A stretch of 64,000 nucleotides of DNA from contig NC_020168.2 in the NCBI RefSeq assembly GCF_000224145.3, positions 3,700,561-3,764,560 of the forward strand, written 5' to 3'. Below are positions 44,102-56,100 of this stretch, piece after piece (position 1 is the stretch's first letter; the number at the start of each line of letters is the position of its first letter). A model generated the notes under the pieces. It worked only from the letters and a program-made list of their open reading frames with translations. It had not been told where the DNA came from and ran no database searches. A program made the position numbers and the translations under genes. Origin of the DNA: Ciona intestinalis (Eukaryota > Chordata > Ascidiacea > Phlebobranchia > Cionidae).

Positions 44102-47100
44102 ATGGAGTTCAAATTTGTGGCGTTCGTTGTGGCCTGTCTACTGGCATCGGCAAAATATTCCGAAGGTAAGTGTTATTAATACAACTTGATGTATAGTAGG
44201 CTGGGGAAAGATGGGACACCTTTTCATTCTACTCTCTCGTCCCATGTGATAGTAAACGATTACGTGTTCAAGGTGTCCTGTCTTTCCCCACCCTCCTGTA
44301 TAGTAGGGTAGGGGCAGACGGGACAACTTTGGCAAATATCATGATCGTGTTTTAAACAATTAACAACTGTCTATAAAAATTAAGAGGATACAGTTTTGTA
44401 ATTCTTTGAGTGTTCCTTATTAACTACCAAATGGGATGTGGAAATATGTCCCATCTTCCCCTACTATATGTAGGCTATATAGGCTTTCTGTGTGGCTACT
44501 GTTCTTAGCGTTTTAGAACAAATAAAACGGTCGTTTTCGTGTTAGTTGCCAATTATTCGCTATGTTATTTTGATATACCTTGTTATTGTATTCAAAGAGA
44601 CCTAAACCTTGTACGTTATATTTTAATCACTCGTGGTAGCTAACATATAGTAGGGTGGGGGAAGACGGGACACCTGTTTACTCCATTTTCTCGTTAAACA
44701 TTTCCTCTCTCCTAACTCCATTTCTCGTTGAAACTATATTCAATAAATTATAAAACCATATCCCCACGACTCCCATGAACCATTGATAATTTTTTAAAAC
44801 ACCATTAACATATTTGAATGTGGTAAAGGTGTCTCTTCCCGCACAGTACTCTACCAAATCACCTTGGGCAAAACACTTAAAGGCAATTGCTTCCACCCAT
44901 AGTGGTCACAAATGGGTTGTCCAAATTATCAAAAAAAAAATATATTTAAAATAATAATCACTCACCAACTAACATGCATGATAACTCGTCGACTGACATG
45001 AGGTGTATGCACACCCGTGTTATAACGGCTGTTGTTTTCCTGCCACGTGAGGATAAAGTATGTTACATTCATTCATTACATTCACTCATTCATTCGCAAA
45101 AGCTCGTAAAATATATCATCATTTACAAAGACAAATATAAATAAAAATCTACTGAAATAATCCACACATAGTTACAAACGAGGTAACTCGTAAGCTGGCC
45201 CGGTGTATGTGAAACCGTGTCGCGAAATGTTTGTTCCGATATATATATTTGTACGGGGCGCTATTGCGCATGCGCCGAGACGCTATAATGCGTCTTTGCT
45301 TATTCTAGTCTGTAACATGATTAACTCAGTTCTACTGACTTTAATTCGAAAACTAAAGTTTCAACGTGTAAACGTCGTGTCTGGAACGTTTTCAACAGAG
45401 AGTCCCAAAAAAATTTGGATGGGGTAGCCATTATATTTGTTCTGACCTATTGCGCATGCGTGGTATCGTCTTGGCGCATGCGAAATATGGCCGGGTACAT
45501 ATATATCAGTTAGTACAAATGATTTAAGAGACGAATTAGCAATGATTTATAGAGCGTTGGTCCCGCAGTCGAAAAACACCAGGTCGAAATTGAATGCTGC
45601 GTTTTTTGTAAGGGCGTTGCCTTGGGAAAGACAATTCAGGGTGTTTCCAGCCTAATAAAATCATGAATAAATATTAATAACTTATTTACCATCGCGGAAA
45701 GTCGTTATAACACGGAACACGGGCAGTAGCGTAATATGGGCCAACCCCGCAGCCACGGAGAGGGGTTCCAGACGAACTCATGTACATATCTCAGTTTTTC
45801 TCACAAAAAAAAAAGAAATTACAAGAAAAAAAATCAGCTGTATAAAAAATTTTGAAGCTTGGACTATTTGAATAACTACGGTACTGGATTGTTGATTCAA
45901 ACTCGTAAACCACGAAATTTCGGGAGTTTTAATGTGATCCAGCCAGCATTAAAATTGAGATTCTTATACTTACGCAATCATTAAAACAATTTTGTATTCG
46001 CTCAACACCGAATTTTAAAACCTAACAACCATAATCGGCTATGCCGCACGCCCAGTTGGACCGTAAAAATATTACTTCTTTTTATTGTCTATTATCAAAT
46101 GAATACTTGTAAAAGGAGAAAAAAGTGTCCCATCTTACCCTATGTCCCAAACTACACCACTCTGCAATAATTTTAATTTTTCATCTTTTTAATAAATATC
46201 CCGCAATACCAGCTGGAGTGGACTTACCAACCTGTGGACGTTCTGCTGTTGCCACAGCCGCCCCTCAAATAATCACATCACCTGGTTATCCAAACAATTA
46301 TCCGAATAATACATTTTGCAATTGGAATATATCTGCTGCTGAAGGAATGAAAATTAGATTCAATTTAGCGTATCTTTCTACGAAACCAAATTCTGATTTT
46401 CTAAAAGTAAGTGTCAATACAACAAACATAGCTATATAGCCTATTATCAACTGGAAACTGTTTTCTTTTATTTCCTTTTTAAGATTTACAGTAAAGGTCA
46501 CCAGTTGGCACGTTTTAGTGGCATTGTTTTAAGTCAAATATTTATATCAACGGATAATGAACTTAACGTAGTGTTCACTTCGGATAATTCGAATGGAAGG
46601 GTCGGATTCACTGCAACATTCATTGGTAAGTTACTTTTACTGATAAGATAAACTCTAACCTTAATGGGTAATGTCCTATTGCGTTAGGCTTGGTCCATCA
46701 CTCATTCAAGAACAAATAAAACCTATTCATATAATTTGTAGGCCTAATGTTTGTTGCCTTTAATATTAATTTATAGCAGTAGTTTTTAACCATATTTATG
46801 TAACTATATAGGAAAATATTTTGGAGGGATTTTATTTTAAATTTTTTGCTTTATGGCTGACAATTTAGACAACTTATAAGAGATTGCAACTGTGTCATAA
46901 TTGCAATTGCACTAACTGTTTTGCCATTCTACCGATACTCAGTAATTACAACATTTCCTACAACAGAAATACCTCCGTGTGGATTTGATGCTGTGGCCAC
47001 GACAACCAGTCAAATAATCACATCACCCAATTACCCCAAACATTATTCAAATAATGAAAAATGTATTTGGAGAATAAATGCCACTGCTGGAATGAGAGTT

Positions 47101-50100
47101 CAACTTCAATTAGAAAATTTTGTCACACATGGTTCCTATGATTATTTACTTGTAAGTGGTATATTTAATTACCAATATTACCATTTAAAATTTTAACTTT
47201 TTTCTTAAGGTTGCAAGCGGGAATGTTCTTTTGGTACGTTTATCTAGGTTTTATCCACCAAAAATATTTCGATCAAATGGCAATAATATGACTCTAACAT
47301 TTGTTTCGAATAATTTTGGTACTTATACCGGGTTCAGAGCCAAATTTGTGGGTGAGTTTTTTAAATAAACAAATGAAATATTAAGTACTGTACCTGTCGT
47401 ATGTTATTTAATGTTATTTTATATCTTCCCAAAAATTATCCAGCAATACCAGAACAAATAAACATAACACACTGTGGATATGACACAACAGCCACAACAA
47501 CCAATCAAGTAATTACAACCCCGGGTTATCCCAACAATTATCCAAATGATGCCATTTGCAATTGGACGATATCTGCTCCCGAAGGATGGAGGATAAAACT
47601 CAAAATTAAAAGCTCAACAGAGCGAAATTTTGATTATTTCCAAGTATGTGTCTACATTGAAATACCTAAAAGTTTATTTCTTAACTTATTTTTTCTGTTT
47701 AAGGTTTCAAGTCCTGGTATTTCGGAAATAAAAAGAAGTGGATTATATGATCATACAATATATTCAATAGCCAACCTAGCCAACCTCTTGTTCATTAGTG
47801 ATGCTTCTATTACATCATCTGGATTAAATGCAACATATTCGAGTTAGTCTTTTAAAATCATATAGTAGGGAGAAAAAGTCAGGACATCTTTANCACATAG
47901 TATCCAAATATCCTTATTGTTTTAAACAATTAACAACGCTTTATAAAAGTTGTAAAGATCGGATTTTATAATTCTTTTATGATCTATGTTTGTTATTAAG
48001 AAAAAATAGAATAATAAGTTGGACTTATCTATCTGTATGCTTTGTCATGTTTGGGTTACGAGCAGTTAAATTAAAAAAAACTTTTTCCAACAAGTTTTCA
48101 GAAGTTACAGCAGCTGTTTTAACAGGTTTAGCACCATGTGGGTTTAATTCTGTTGCCACGACAGCCAGAAAAACAATCACATCACGAAATTATCCTGAAG
48201 ATTACATTCCTTCTGAAGATTGTATTTGGAAGATAAACACAACCGCTGGAATGGAAATTCAACTTAATTTTGAAAACTTTTATATAGAAATTGTATATGA
48301 TACTTTCACTGTGGGTTTCTATATTGATAAGAAAATTTTATTATTTTGATATTTTTCCTTAATGTCCCTTAAGATTACCACTGGAGCTAATCATGTGACA
48401 AAATTAACTGGAATCATCAATAATAAAGCTTTTAGATCAACTGGCAACCATATGACTCTAAGATTCACTTCGGATGGAAGTGTTCAAAAACCTGGATTCA
48501 ATCTAACATATTTTGGTGAGGTTGTTTAAGTGAACCCCCCTTTAAAAAATAATTTACTTTTTTTTTTTTTAAAAAAAAAAAAATAAAAATTCCCCCCCCC
48601 CCCCCCCCCCCCCCCCCCTTTTCCACAAAGTAACATACATGGTAACTCGTAAGCTGACACGAGGTGTTAAACCCGTGTGATAACGACTCTCGTTTTCCGG
48701 CGACGCGAGGATAAAGTAAGTTACATTCATTCATTCATTTAAACACACAGCAATACCTGGACCAAAGAGAACTTGTGAAAATCATTATGTTGCCACGACA
48801 ACCATTCAATCATTCTCATCACCTGGGTACCCAAACAAATATCCAGATTTTTTGTACTGTATTTGGGTGATATCTGTACCAGCAGGACATAGGATTCAAC
48901 TGTTTTTGGAAAGCTTAGATACAGAGGCAAACTTTGATGTCTTATCAGTGGGTAGAGCTGAAGTACTCAATGAAAGAACTTTTAAATTCTTATTTTTTCC
49001 CTAGATTTCAAGCCCGGATGGGACATTGGTAAGATTCAGTGGATCTGTTTCAGGGAGAAACTTTCAATCAGTTGGCAATTTCACTATTCAGTTCTCCACA
49101 GATAGTTCTACTGCTAAAACTGGGTTCAATTTTACATTTTTCGGTAAGTTGTTTTAATTGATATAAAACAGTTAAAAACCGTTAAAACTTTAAACACATT
49201 TTTGAAAAAAAAAATTAAATATTTTTCTGCTGACATGCGAAAAGATTAAATAACTTATAGAAAACTTATTTCAGCCGAGCCAGCTGCTACGTGTTTTTCT
49301 GGTTTACACCCAGTGGAAGGCACCCCTCTTTTGTCAAAGAAATGTGACCTCAGTGAAACATGCGCCACTTTCCATGGTTCTTTAGGTGAGTAAAACTGTT
49401 TATCCTGGTAATTGTGTTGTGCTGATTGATTATTTTATTTTCTGACATAAAATATAAATATTTCAATCTTTACCTATAATGAGTTTGTCAAGACTGTTGT
49501 TTTGCTGCTAATTTTTTAACCTCTGTTGTTTTATTTGATCTGAACTCTTTTACTCTATACAAAGAAATAAATACAAACTAATATTTTGTTATATATGGCA
49601 GAAGGTGCAAACGGAACGTATCATGCCTGTTTTCCAAAGAGTAATTGTTTAAAGTTTGACTGCTCAACACAACAAGGTCTGGACTATTTACGAAATATAT
49701 CAGGCTACAACGTAAATTCTTGTGAGAAGTTTCAATGTTGTCACGAAGATAAATGCAACAAGCCACCACAATCAGGTAAACCAAAATTGCCAGAAATTTT
49801 ATCATTAACTTATAGTCAACCGCGCTTAATCGGACCACATCGGAACCAAGCCAAACTGGTCCGATTAGGCGGGTGGTCCAATTATGCGTGGTCAACAAAG
49901 TTCCTCATAATCCGGCCCCTGCATCGCCCTTTCTCTCTAAATAGTGCACGCGTCTGCTCATGATCGTCGATAAAGAGACACTCGCTATTTCTCTTTAAAT
50001 AGTTCTCGCGTCTGTTCCCGATCGTCGATAAAGAGACACTTGCTTTTTCTCTTTAAATAGTGGTCACATCTTCTCGGGAAAATGGTCCGTTTAAGCAGGG

Positions 50101-53100
50101 TATTGGTCCGTTTAACCGGGGAAGATTGTATGTAAAAATGTATTTAGATTCGGGACCAGCGAAAAGCGGTCTGATTAAGCCGGTGGTCCAATTAAATGTG
50201 GGCCGATTAAGCGGGGTTAACTGTATTAAGTATCTTGTGTGGCACCGGTTGCCCACTGCTTTCATGTGACCACCCAACACCCATACCAGAGTCCTTGATT
50301 TTACAGAAAGCATAAACAAATGAAAGCTTAAAGCATAAACACAAGCATAAAACACATTCCCCTAATTTTCTTGCAACTCTAATGTGCTTAACTGGTAAAT
50401 GCCTGGTGTAGGCTTAAAACAAGCTTAAAACAAGTTTCCATAGGTTAAAACATATTCTCCCAAGTTCCAAGATTCCCGTAAATTAGTTTTTCTCATCTTT
50501 TATATATTTCCAAATCCCTATCAATTAGATTGCAATTCCCGTAGTTTCCGTACTCTCGTAAATTAGTATTACCTTCTTCTTCCAATAATGAAGAGTACAT
50601 TAATGTAAAGAAACAAGAGCACTTTAGATAAATTTAACAGAAATATTTAAAATTGTTTTTGTATAGCGTGTCCAGGAAACATGATTTCAGTTAACTGTGC
50701 CAGTGGTTGTCCCCTGCCTTCATGTGGACAACCAACACCTTTACCTGGACCTTGCCCCCAAATTTGTAGAAAGTGTGTTTGTCCAGTAGGACAAGTCTTA
50801 TTTGAAAATAACACTTGCATCCCTTTTGTTCAGTGCCCAAGAAAAGGTATTTAATATTCTTTAAAATATCTTTAATTTCTGACAAAGTTTATAATTAAAA
50901 TTTAACATTTAATTGCAAAAATTAGTAGGGCGTTCTAGAAAATAAAATATACACAAAGCTAAATGCTAATACCAATGACCATTAAAAGTTAACATTTTAA
51001 ATAACTGTTATGATTTGTTGTATTGTTTTTTAAAATATTCTCATTAAGTGACCTATTAATAAAAAAACATGTTTTGTTTAGGACCTACTTGCTATTTTGG
51101 TATACAAACGAGGACAATTACCAGTCTTGGATTTAGACAATGTGGTCTTAATGAAACATGTGTAACATATCAAGGCATGGTTAAAATAGGTAAAGTGACC
51201 TTTCCATACTTTGTGTTTTAATCTTTTTATTCTATATAGGCCACATTAGTTCACCTAAAATCTAGGCCAGGGTTAGCCTTTCCCTTATTTTCCTTTCAAT
51301 CTTAAAACTGGTTATAAATGTTTAGCGCTTGTATCAAAACTCAAACCTACTACAGTGATGGTGTTATTGTTGTGGCCATGTATATTCTTGGGCTAGTTAT
51401 TTACCAGACATTGCTATAACACAGGGCTTACCAATTGGTTGTTCAAGATTTCAATATTATAGCACAAATACTACCTACAAAGTAACATATGTGGTAACTC
51501 ATAAGTTGGCATGAGTTGTCTCAAATAAGTGTTTATTGTATATGGACTGTTTATACCTCTCCACACAAGGATAAAGAAGTGTAAATTATTTCTTAAGCAA
51601 ATTCTACTAGTGTGATTTTTTAGGAGAATACACAATTACTGATGGAACATATTTTGGATGTATTTCGAAAATGAGCTGTTCGACATTTGACTGCAAATTA
51701 CCACCAGGAGTGCAATATTTGCGGAAGACATCAGGCTACAACTTTACATCATGCAATAATCTTCAGTGTTGCTCTGGAATTCTTTGTAACAAGCCTGGTG
51801 AGTTTGAAAAGAATTGGCTCTGTAAAAGAAGCTTTAGATCTTTAGATATTAGTTTGTTTACTGTTGTGTTTTTTTACAGAAACTGGCCCGTCATGTTATA
51901 CTGGAGAGTATAGTATTTCATCTAACACTTTAGGGGGACGATTGTGTGGTCTAACACAAGAGTGTGCCATGGAGCGTATTATTGATAGAAACAGTAAGTT
52001 AACATAGATTGGTACATAGTTTTGTTGCATAGAGCCCAAAGTGTTGAGAACTAAAATATAAAGCTAGTAATTTTTTAATTTTATGAGTTTTTGCTTTCTG
52101 TTCTCTTCGACTAATTTCTGTGGTTTGTGGACTAAAAATGAGTAAAGGTAAAAACCCCAAATTGTTCTTTTTAAAAATTTTAAACTATAAACTAAACTGT
52201 GCATTTAATTTCTCATTAATGTAATAAAACTTTGTAAACTAGGTAATCTCACAACAAAATTAAAGTTATATTGCGCTGATAAATCTCAATGCTCCTCGAA
52301 TTGTACTGGCACAGAAGGATGCAAATCAATAGAATGCTGTAAAGACAATTTATGCAACAATCCAGTTTCAGGTAATATATAAAAGAAATAATATGAAATA
52401 CTGATTCCAAGTAAATATGAGGCATTTTTAAGATTTAGTTGAACGGCAACTTTGGAGTGTTACTTTATATAGTTTCTTCTGTACTTGTGCATTTTAACAG
52501 TAAGCTTGAAGGGTGTAGCAGATTTTCAAAACGGTAAAAAGTTTATTTAGAGCCGTTTGTGTAAAACTGTGTAACAAAACCATAGCTATTTTTCAAAAAA
52601 ATGCTACAAACTTAAATTGAATTTAAAAGCTCTTTTTTGCAGTTTGCCTTGGGAATCTGATATCAGTTAAATGTGGTAGCGGCTGTCCATTACCAACATG
52701 TGATGTACCAATACCTGCACCATCAACCTGCTCACCATTTTGTAAAAAGTGTGTTTGCCCCGAAGGAACAGTTCTAAATGCGAATGATACTTGCATTCCA
52801 AGTGACCAGTGCCCACCCAAAAGTATTTACTTAATTCAAGAGTATATTACAAGAATTCAAGAGTATATTACAAGATTCAATTGCAAAATGCATTATGACC
52901 TGTATATAGATTAAAAGATACAGGTTTAAATTTTATACAACTGGTGGTATGACCAATAAATTATATTGTGGCAACTCTGCAGTTTAAATGATATGACCAA
53001 TATTTAAAAACTATGTGGTATGACCAATACTTAAAAATTATGTTGCAGCACTTTTCCAATCCTTTAAATTTGTCAGACTTACAGAATTATCTCAGTTATA

Positions 53101-56100
53101 TTTTAATAGCACTCACTTGCTTTTCTGGTTTGCACCCACTCAACATTACAGCCAAGCAATGTGGGGCCAATGATACATGTGCTACTTTTTATGGTACTGC
53201 TAATGTAGGTAAGTAATACTGGCTGTTAGTTTTATTCAATCAATATATTTTTTGTAGTTTAGGTGTAACAACCACGCTTATTTTCTTCCAACTAAATGTA
53301 AATATGTTTTTAACTGTAAGCGTGTTTTAACAACTGTTGTTTTGTCGCTATATCCTGTCTTTTCGTTTGAAATATTTCTAAATCTTCGCTACTGTGATAG
53401 AAGAGACAAATAAAAGTTATTATTATTATTATAGTTAAACTAGACAATTATTTTCCATTCGTGCTGTAATTATTTTAGTGTTACTAAAACAACTATTTTC
53501 CCAATATTACATTTTTAATTTTGCGCAGGAGGTGGAGTTGGTGGTGGATCGTACCATGACTGTATTCCAAAAAGTAGCTGTTCTACCTTTAACTGCACTA
53601 TGCCACCAGCATTAGTAGACTTGCGCCAGATATCTGGATACAACATTACCTCTTGCTATGCTACTGTGTGCTGCAATAAGAGCTATTGTAACAGGCCACC
53701 CATAGGTAATTAAAGATTAAAATTTGTTTCAAAATCCTGAATTTTTTAGAACTAAATTTACAACTGTTTCTTTTTGTTGCCATAAAAGGGCTAACTTTAA
53801 ACAATTCAATTTTAGTGCCACAAAAAAATCGTTCATGCTATTATGGAGAGTATGCTCATTCATTTGAGAATTTGAAAACAAAGTTTTGTGATGATGGCCA
53901 AGTGTGTTCCACCCAACCCTTAATGAACCACAATGGTAAATTATATTAACATCGCTTGATTTATATCCTGTTTCGTTGTTGCATCGCACTGTTACTTAAA
54001 ATACTTATATTTTTTTAAAGTGCACACACCCAAACCAGACAATACTTGAAGGTTTTATGCTGCAAATGTGGGCATGTCTATCCTTGTATATGATATTTCA
54101 CTATAGATTCCCAAAATCTAATGATCACTTAAATAAGTTAACTTGTGCGCAAGAACAAGGTGTAAAAAATAAAACAACTGTACGGTACCGCAAATAAAAA
54201 ATCGTACTAATGATACTCTCTGGTACAGATACGATAATGATTGGGGGTGGTTCAAACCACAATGGAAGTACAATGGGCAAAACCAGGGTCGGTTGTGCTG
54301 ACAGAAACGAGTGCTCCTTAAATTGTACTGGTAACCAAACCTGTGACCCGATAAGATGCTGTGATGAAAATTATTGCAACCACCCTTTTGCAGGTAACAT
54401 ACGTTGCTATTTATGTGCTACATATGTTAAATCCACTACTGTTAAGTATATCAAATATAGGACATTCTTTAAATAATATATTTTTCCCTTTAAGTACTTT
54501 AAAGCTATTTTAATATATTTTACCGCTTAGGCACTCAATTATAGTGGAGAGCATTTTAGGGCATTGTTTTTAGTACGTTGTTTAAATAGGTTTCCATTCT
54601 GTTCTTCTCCAGTTACAAATGTGTATTTTAAGTGTCCCTACTCACCAAAAATCATATTCATGAGCACCTGCCTTTTCTTTCTTTCTACAAACATGATCAT
54701 AAAAAGCTCATTACCAGATATCAAAATTTTGAGATTCACAATGAATAAAATTTATAAACAAGACAAACAGATTTTTTTGTTTTTATAATTACTAGTATGG
54801 TAAAGCCACCTCTTTTACTACATTTCAGTGCCTAACTTCTACTGTTTTACTGGTACACAAGCTAGATATCCTGAACTCTGCACAGGTATGTTTAATGCAC
54901 ACTTTTGGCTTCCATTATTTGAAAGTATGATGGTTTCGCTTTTATCCAAAAGTGCTGTTAATACTTATATATTTTGTGTGTGGTAAATGGTTTATGGTCC
55001 CTTTTTTAATGACATCCTGACAATTGCTACTGTCATCAAAGATACAAAATAGAATTACATTTCTTTGTATTTTTTAGGTCCTTCACCTGAATGCGGTACC
55101 ATTATAACTACAGCAAGAACTGATAATGGCACAGTTTGTAAGTGTTTTATTAATTACAATATACAGGAAACATAATACAATATACATAACTAGAATTACT
55201 TACAAAATTACATAGGTGATAGCTTGTAAGCAGCCGCAAGGTGCATGAACGACTGTTGTTGCCCTGCCACGTATATCGACTGTTGTTGCCCGTCTACTTT
55301 TTAAAGATTAGGGTAATACGGCAAACAAACTGAACCTGTAGGCTTTTTATTTTCAGATGTTAAGTCGATTTTCTTTTAACTCCTCTACCTCCTTTTTTGT
55401 TTTTAATTATGATATTTATTATCATACTAAAATTTATAAATAAAACCTATGTTAAGTATGTCATGAAGTTAAAACTCTCAAATGGCGGAATAAATGTCAA
55501 GGCTAATTATTGAAAAACTTCTTTTATTCAGATCAATTAACCAGTGACCTGTGTGTTAACTCCTATCTTAAGCCCCATCTGACTTGTGAAAATATAAGAA
55601 AGGCAACAGTGGGGGCACAACTTGAGCAATGTGAAGTCCGGTTTTGTTCAACTAGTAAATGCAATCAGCGATCTGTCCCACAATGTACAAGGCCCAAAAA
55701 TGGTGTGTTCACTTGGGTGTTTCAAGTAGAACCAATTAAAACCTTTTTAATGTGGTTAATTTAAGTTTGCAGCTGCACTTTTAATCCTTGGAAAATCTTT
55801 TTTTATTATTAAAAAATAATTTTGGGGTAAAAATTACAGAAAAATGGTTTTGAATTAGAAATGAAATTTAGTTAATGTTCTTTANNNNNNNNNNNNNNNN
55901 NNNNNNNNNNNNNNNNNNNNNNNNNNNNNNNNNNATATGGAAATATATTCTGTGCTTTAAATATAACATACTACTAAAATAGCCTATAAAAATTATTTTA
56001 AAGGCAATGTTTTAATCTCATTATAGGTATTCTTTAAATGAAGTAGGTAACGATTTGTAACATAAGATATATTACTTTAAAAAAGGTAGTCAAATCCTAT

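Larger units (their letters stand above)
46213..49143 (+). other. five CUB domains of the mosaic protein
   Basis: Exon pairs: CUB1 46213-46406 + 46484-46625; CUB2 46967-47151 + 47210-47351; CUB3 47444-47643 + 47704-47842; CUB4 about 48126-48310 (or from 48111) + 48374-48515; CUB5 48751-48947 + 49005-49143. Each first exon has C-G...VATTT...IITSPGYPNNYP and a later CxW; each second exon ends near GFxxTF. Phases are 1-0-1 throughout. Only the first cysteine pair is regular, so this is a two-cysteine-type CUB array. The CUBs resemble one another more than a mixed set would, suggesting internal duplication. Confidence 0.85.

Noticed and set aside
49586..49963. 125-codon frame extending past LU1
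   Set aside because: Only the part to 49775 is the LU1 exon. The remainder reads through the GTAAAC donor into the Tigger-like MITE.
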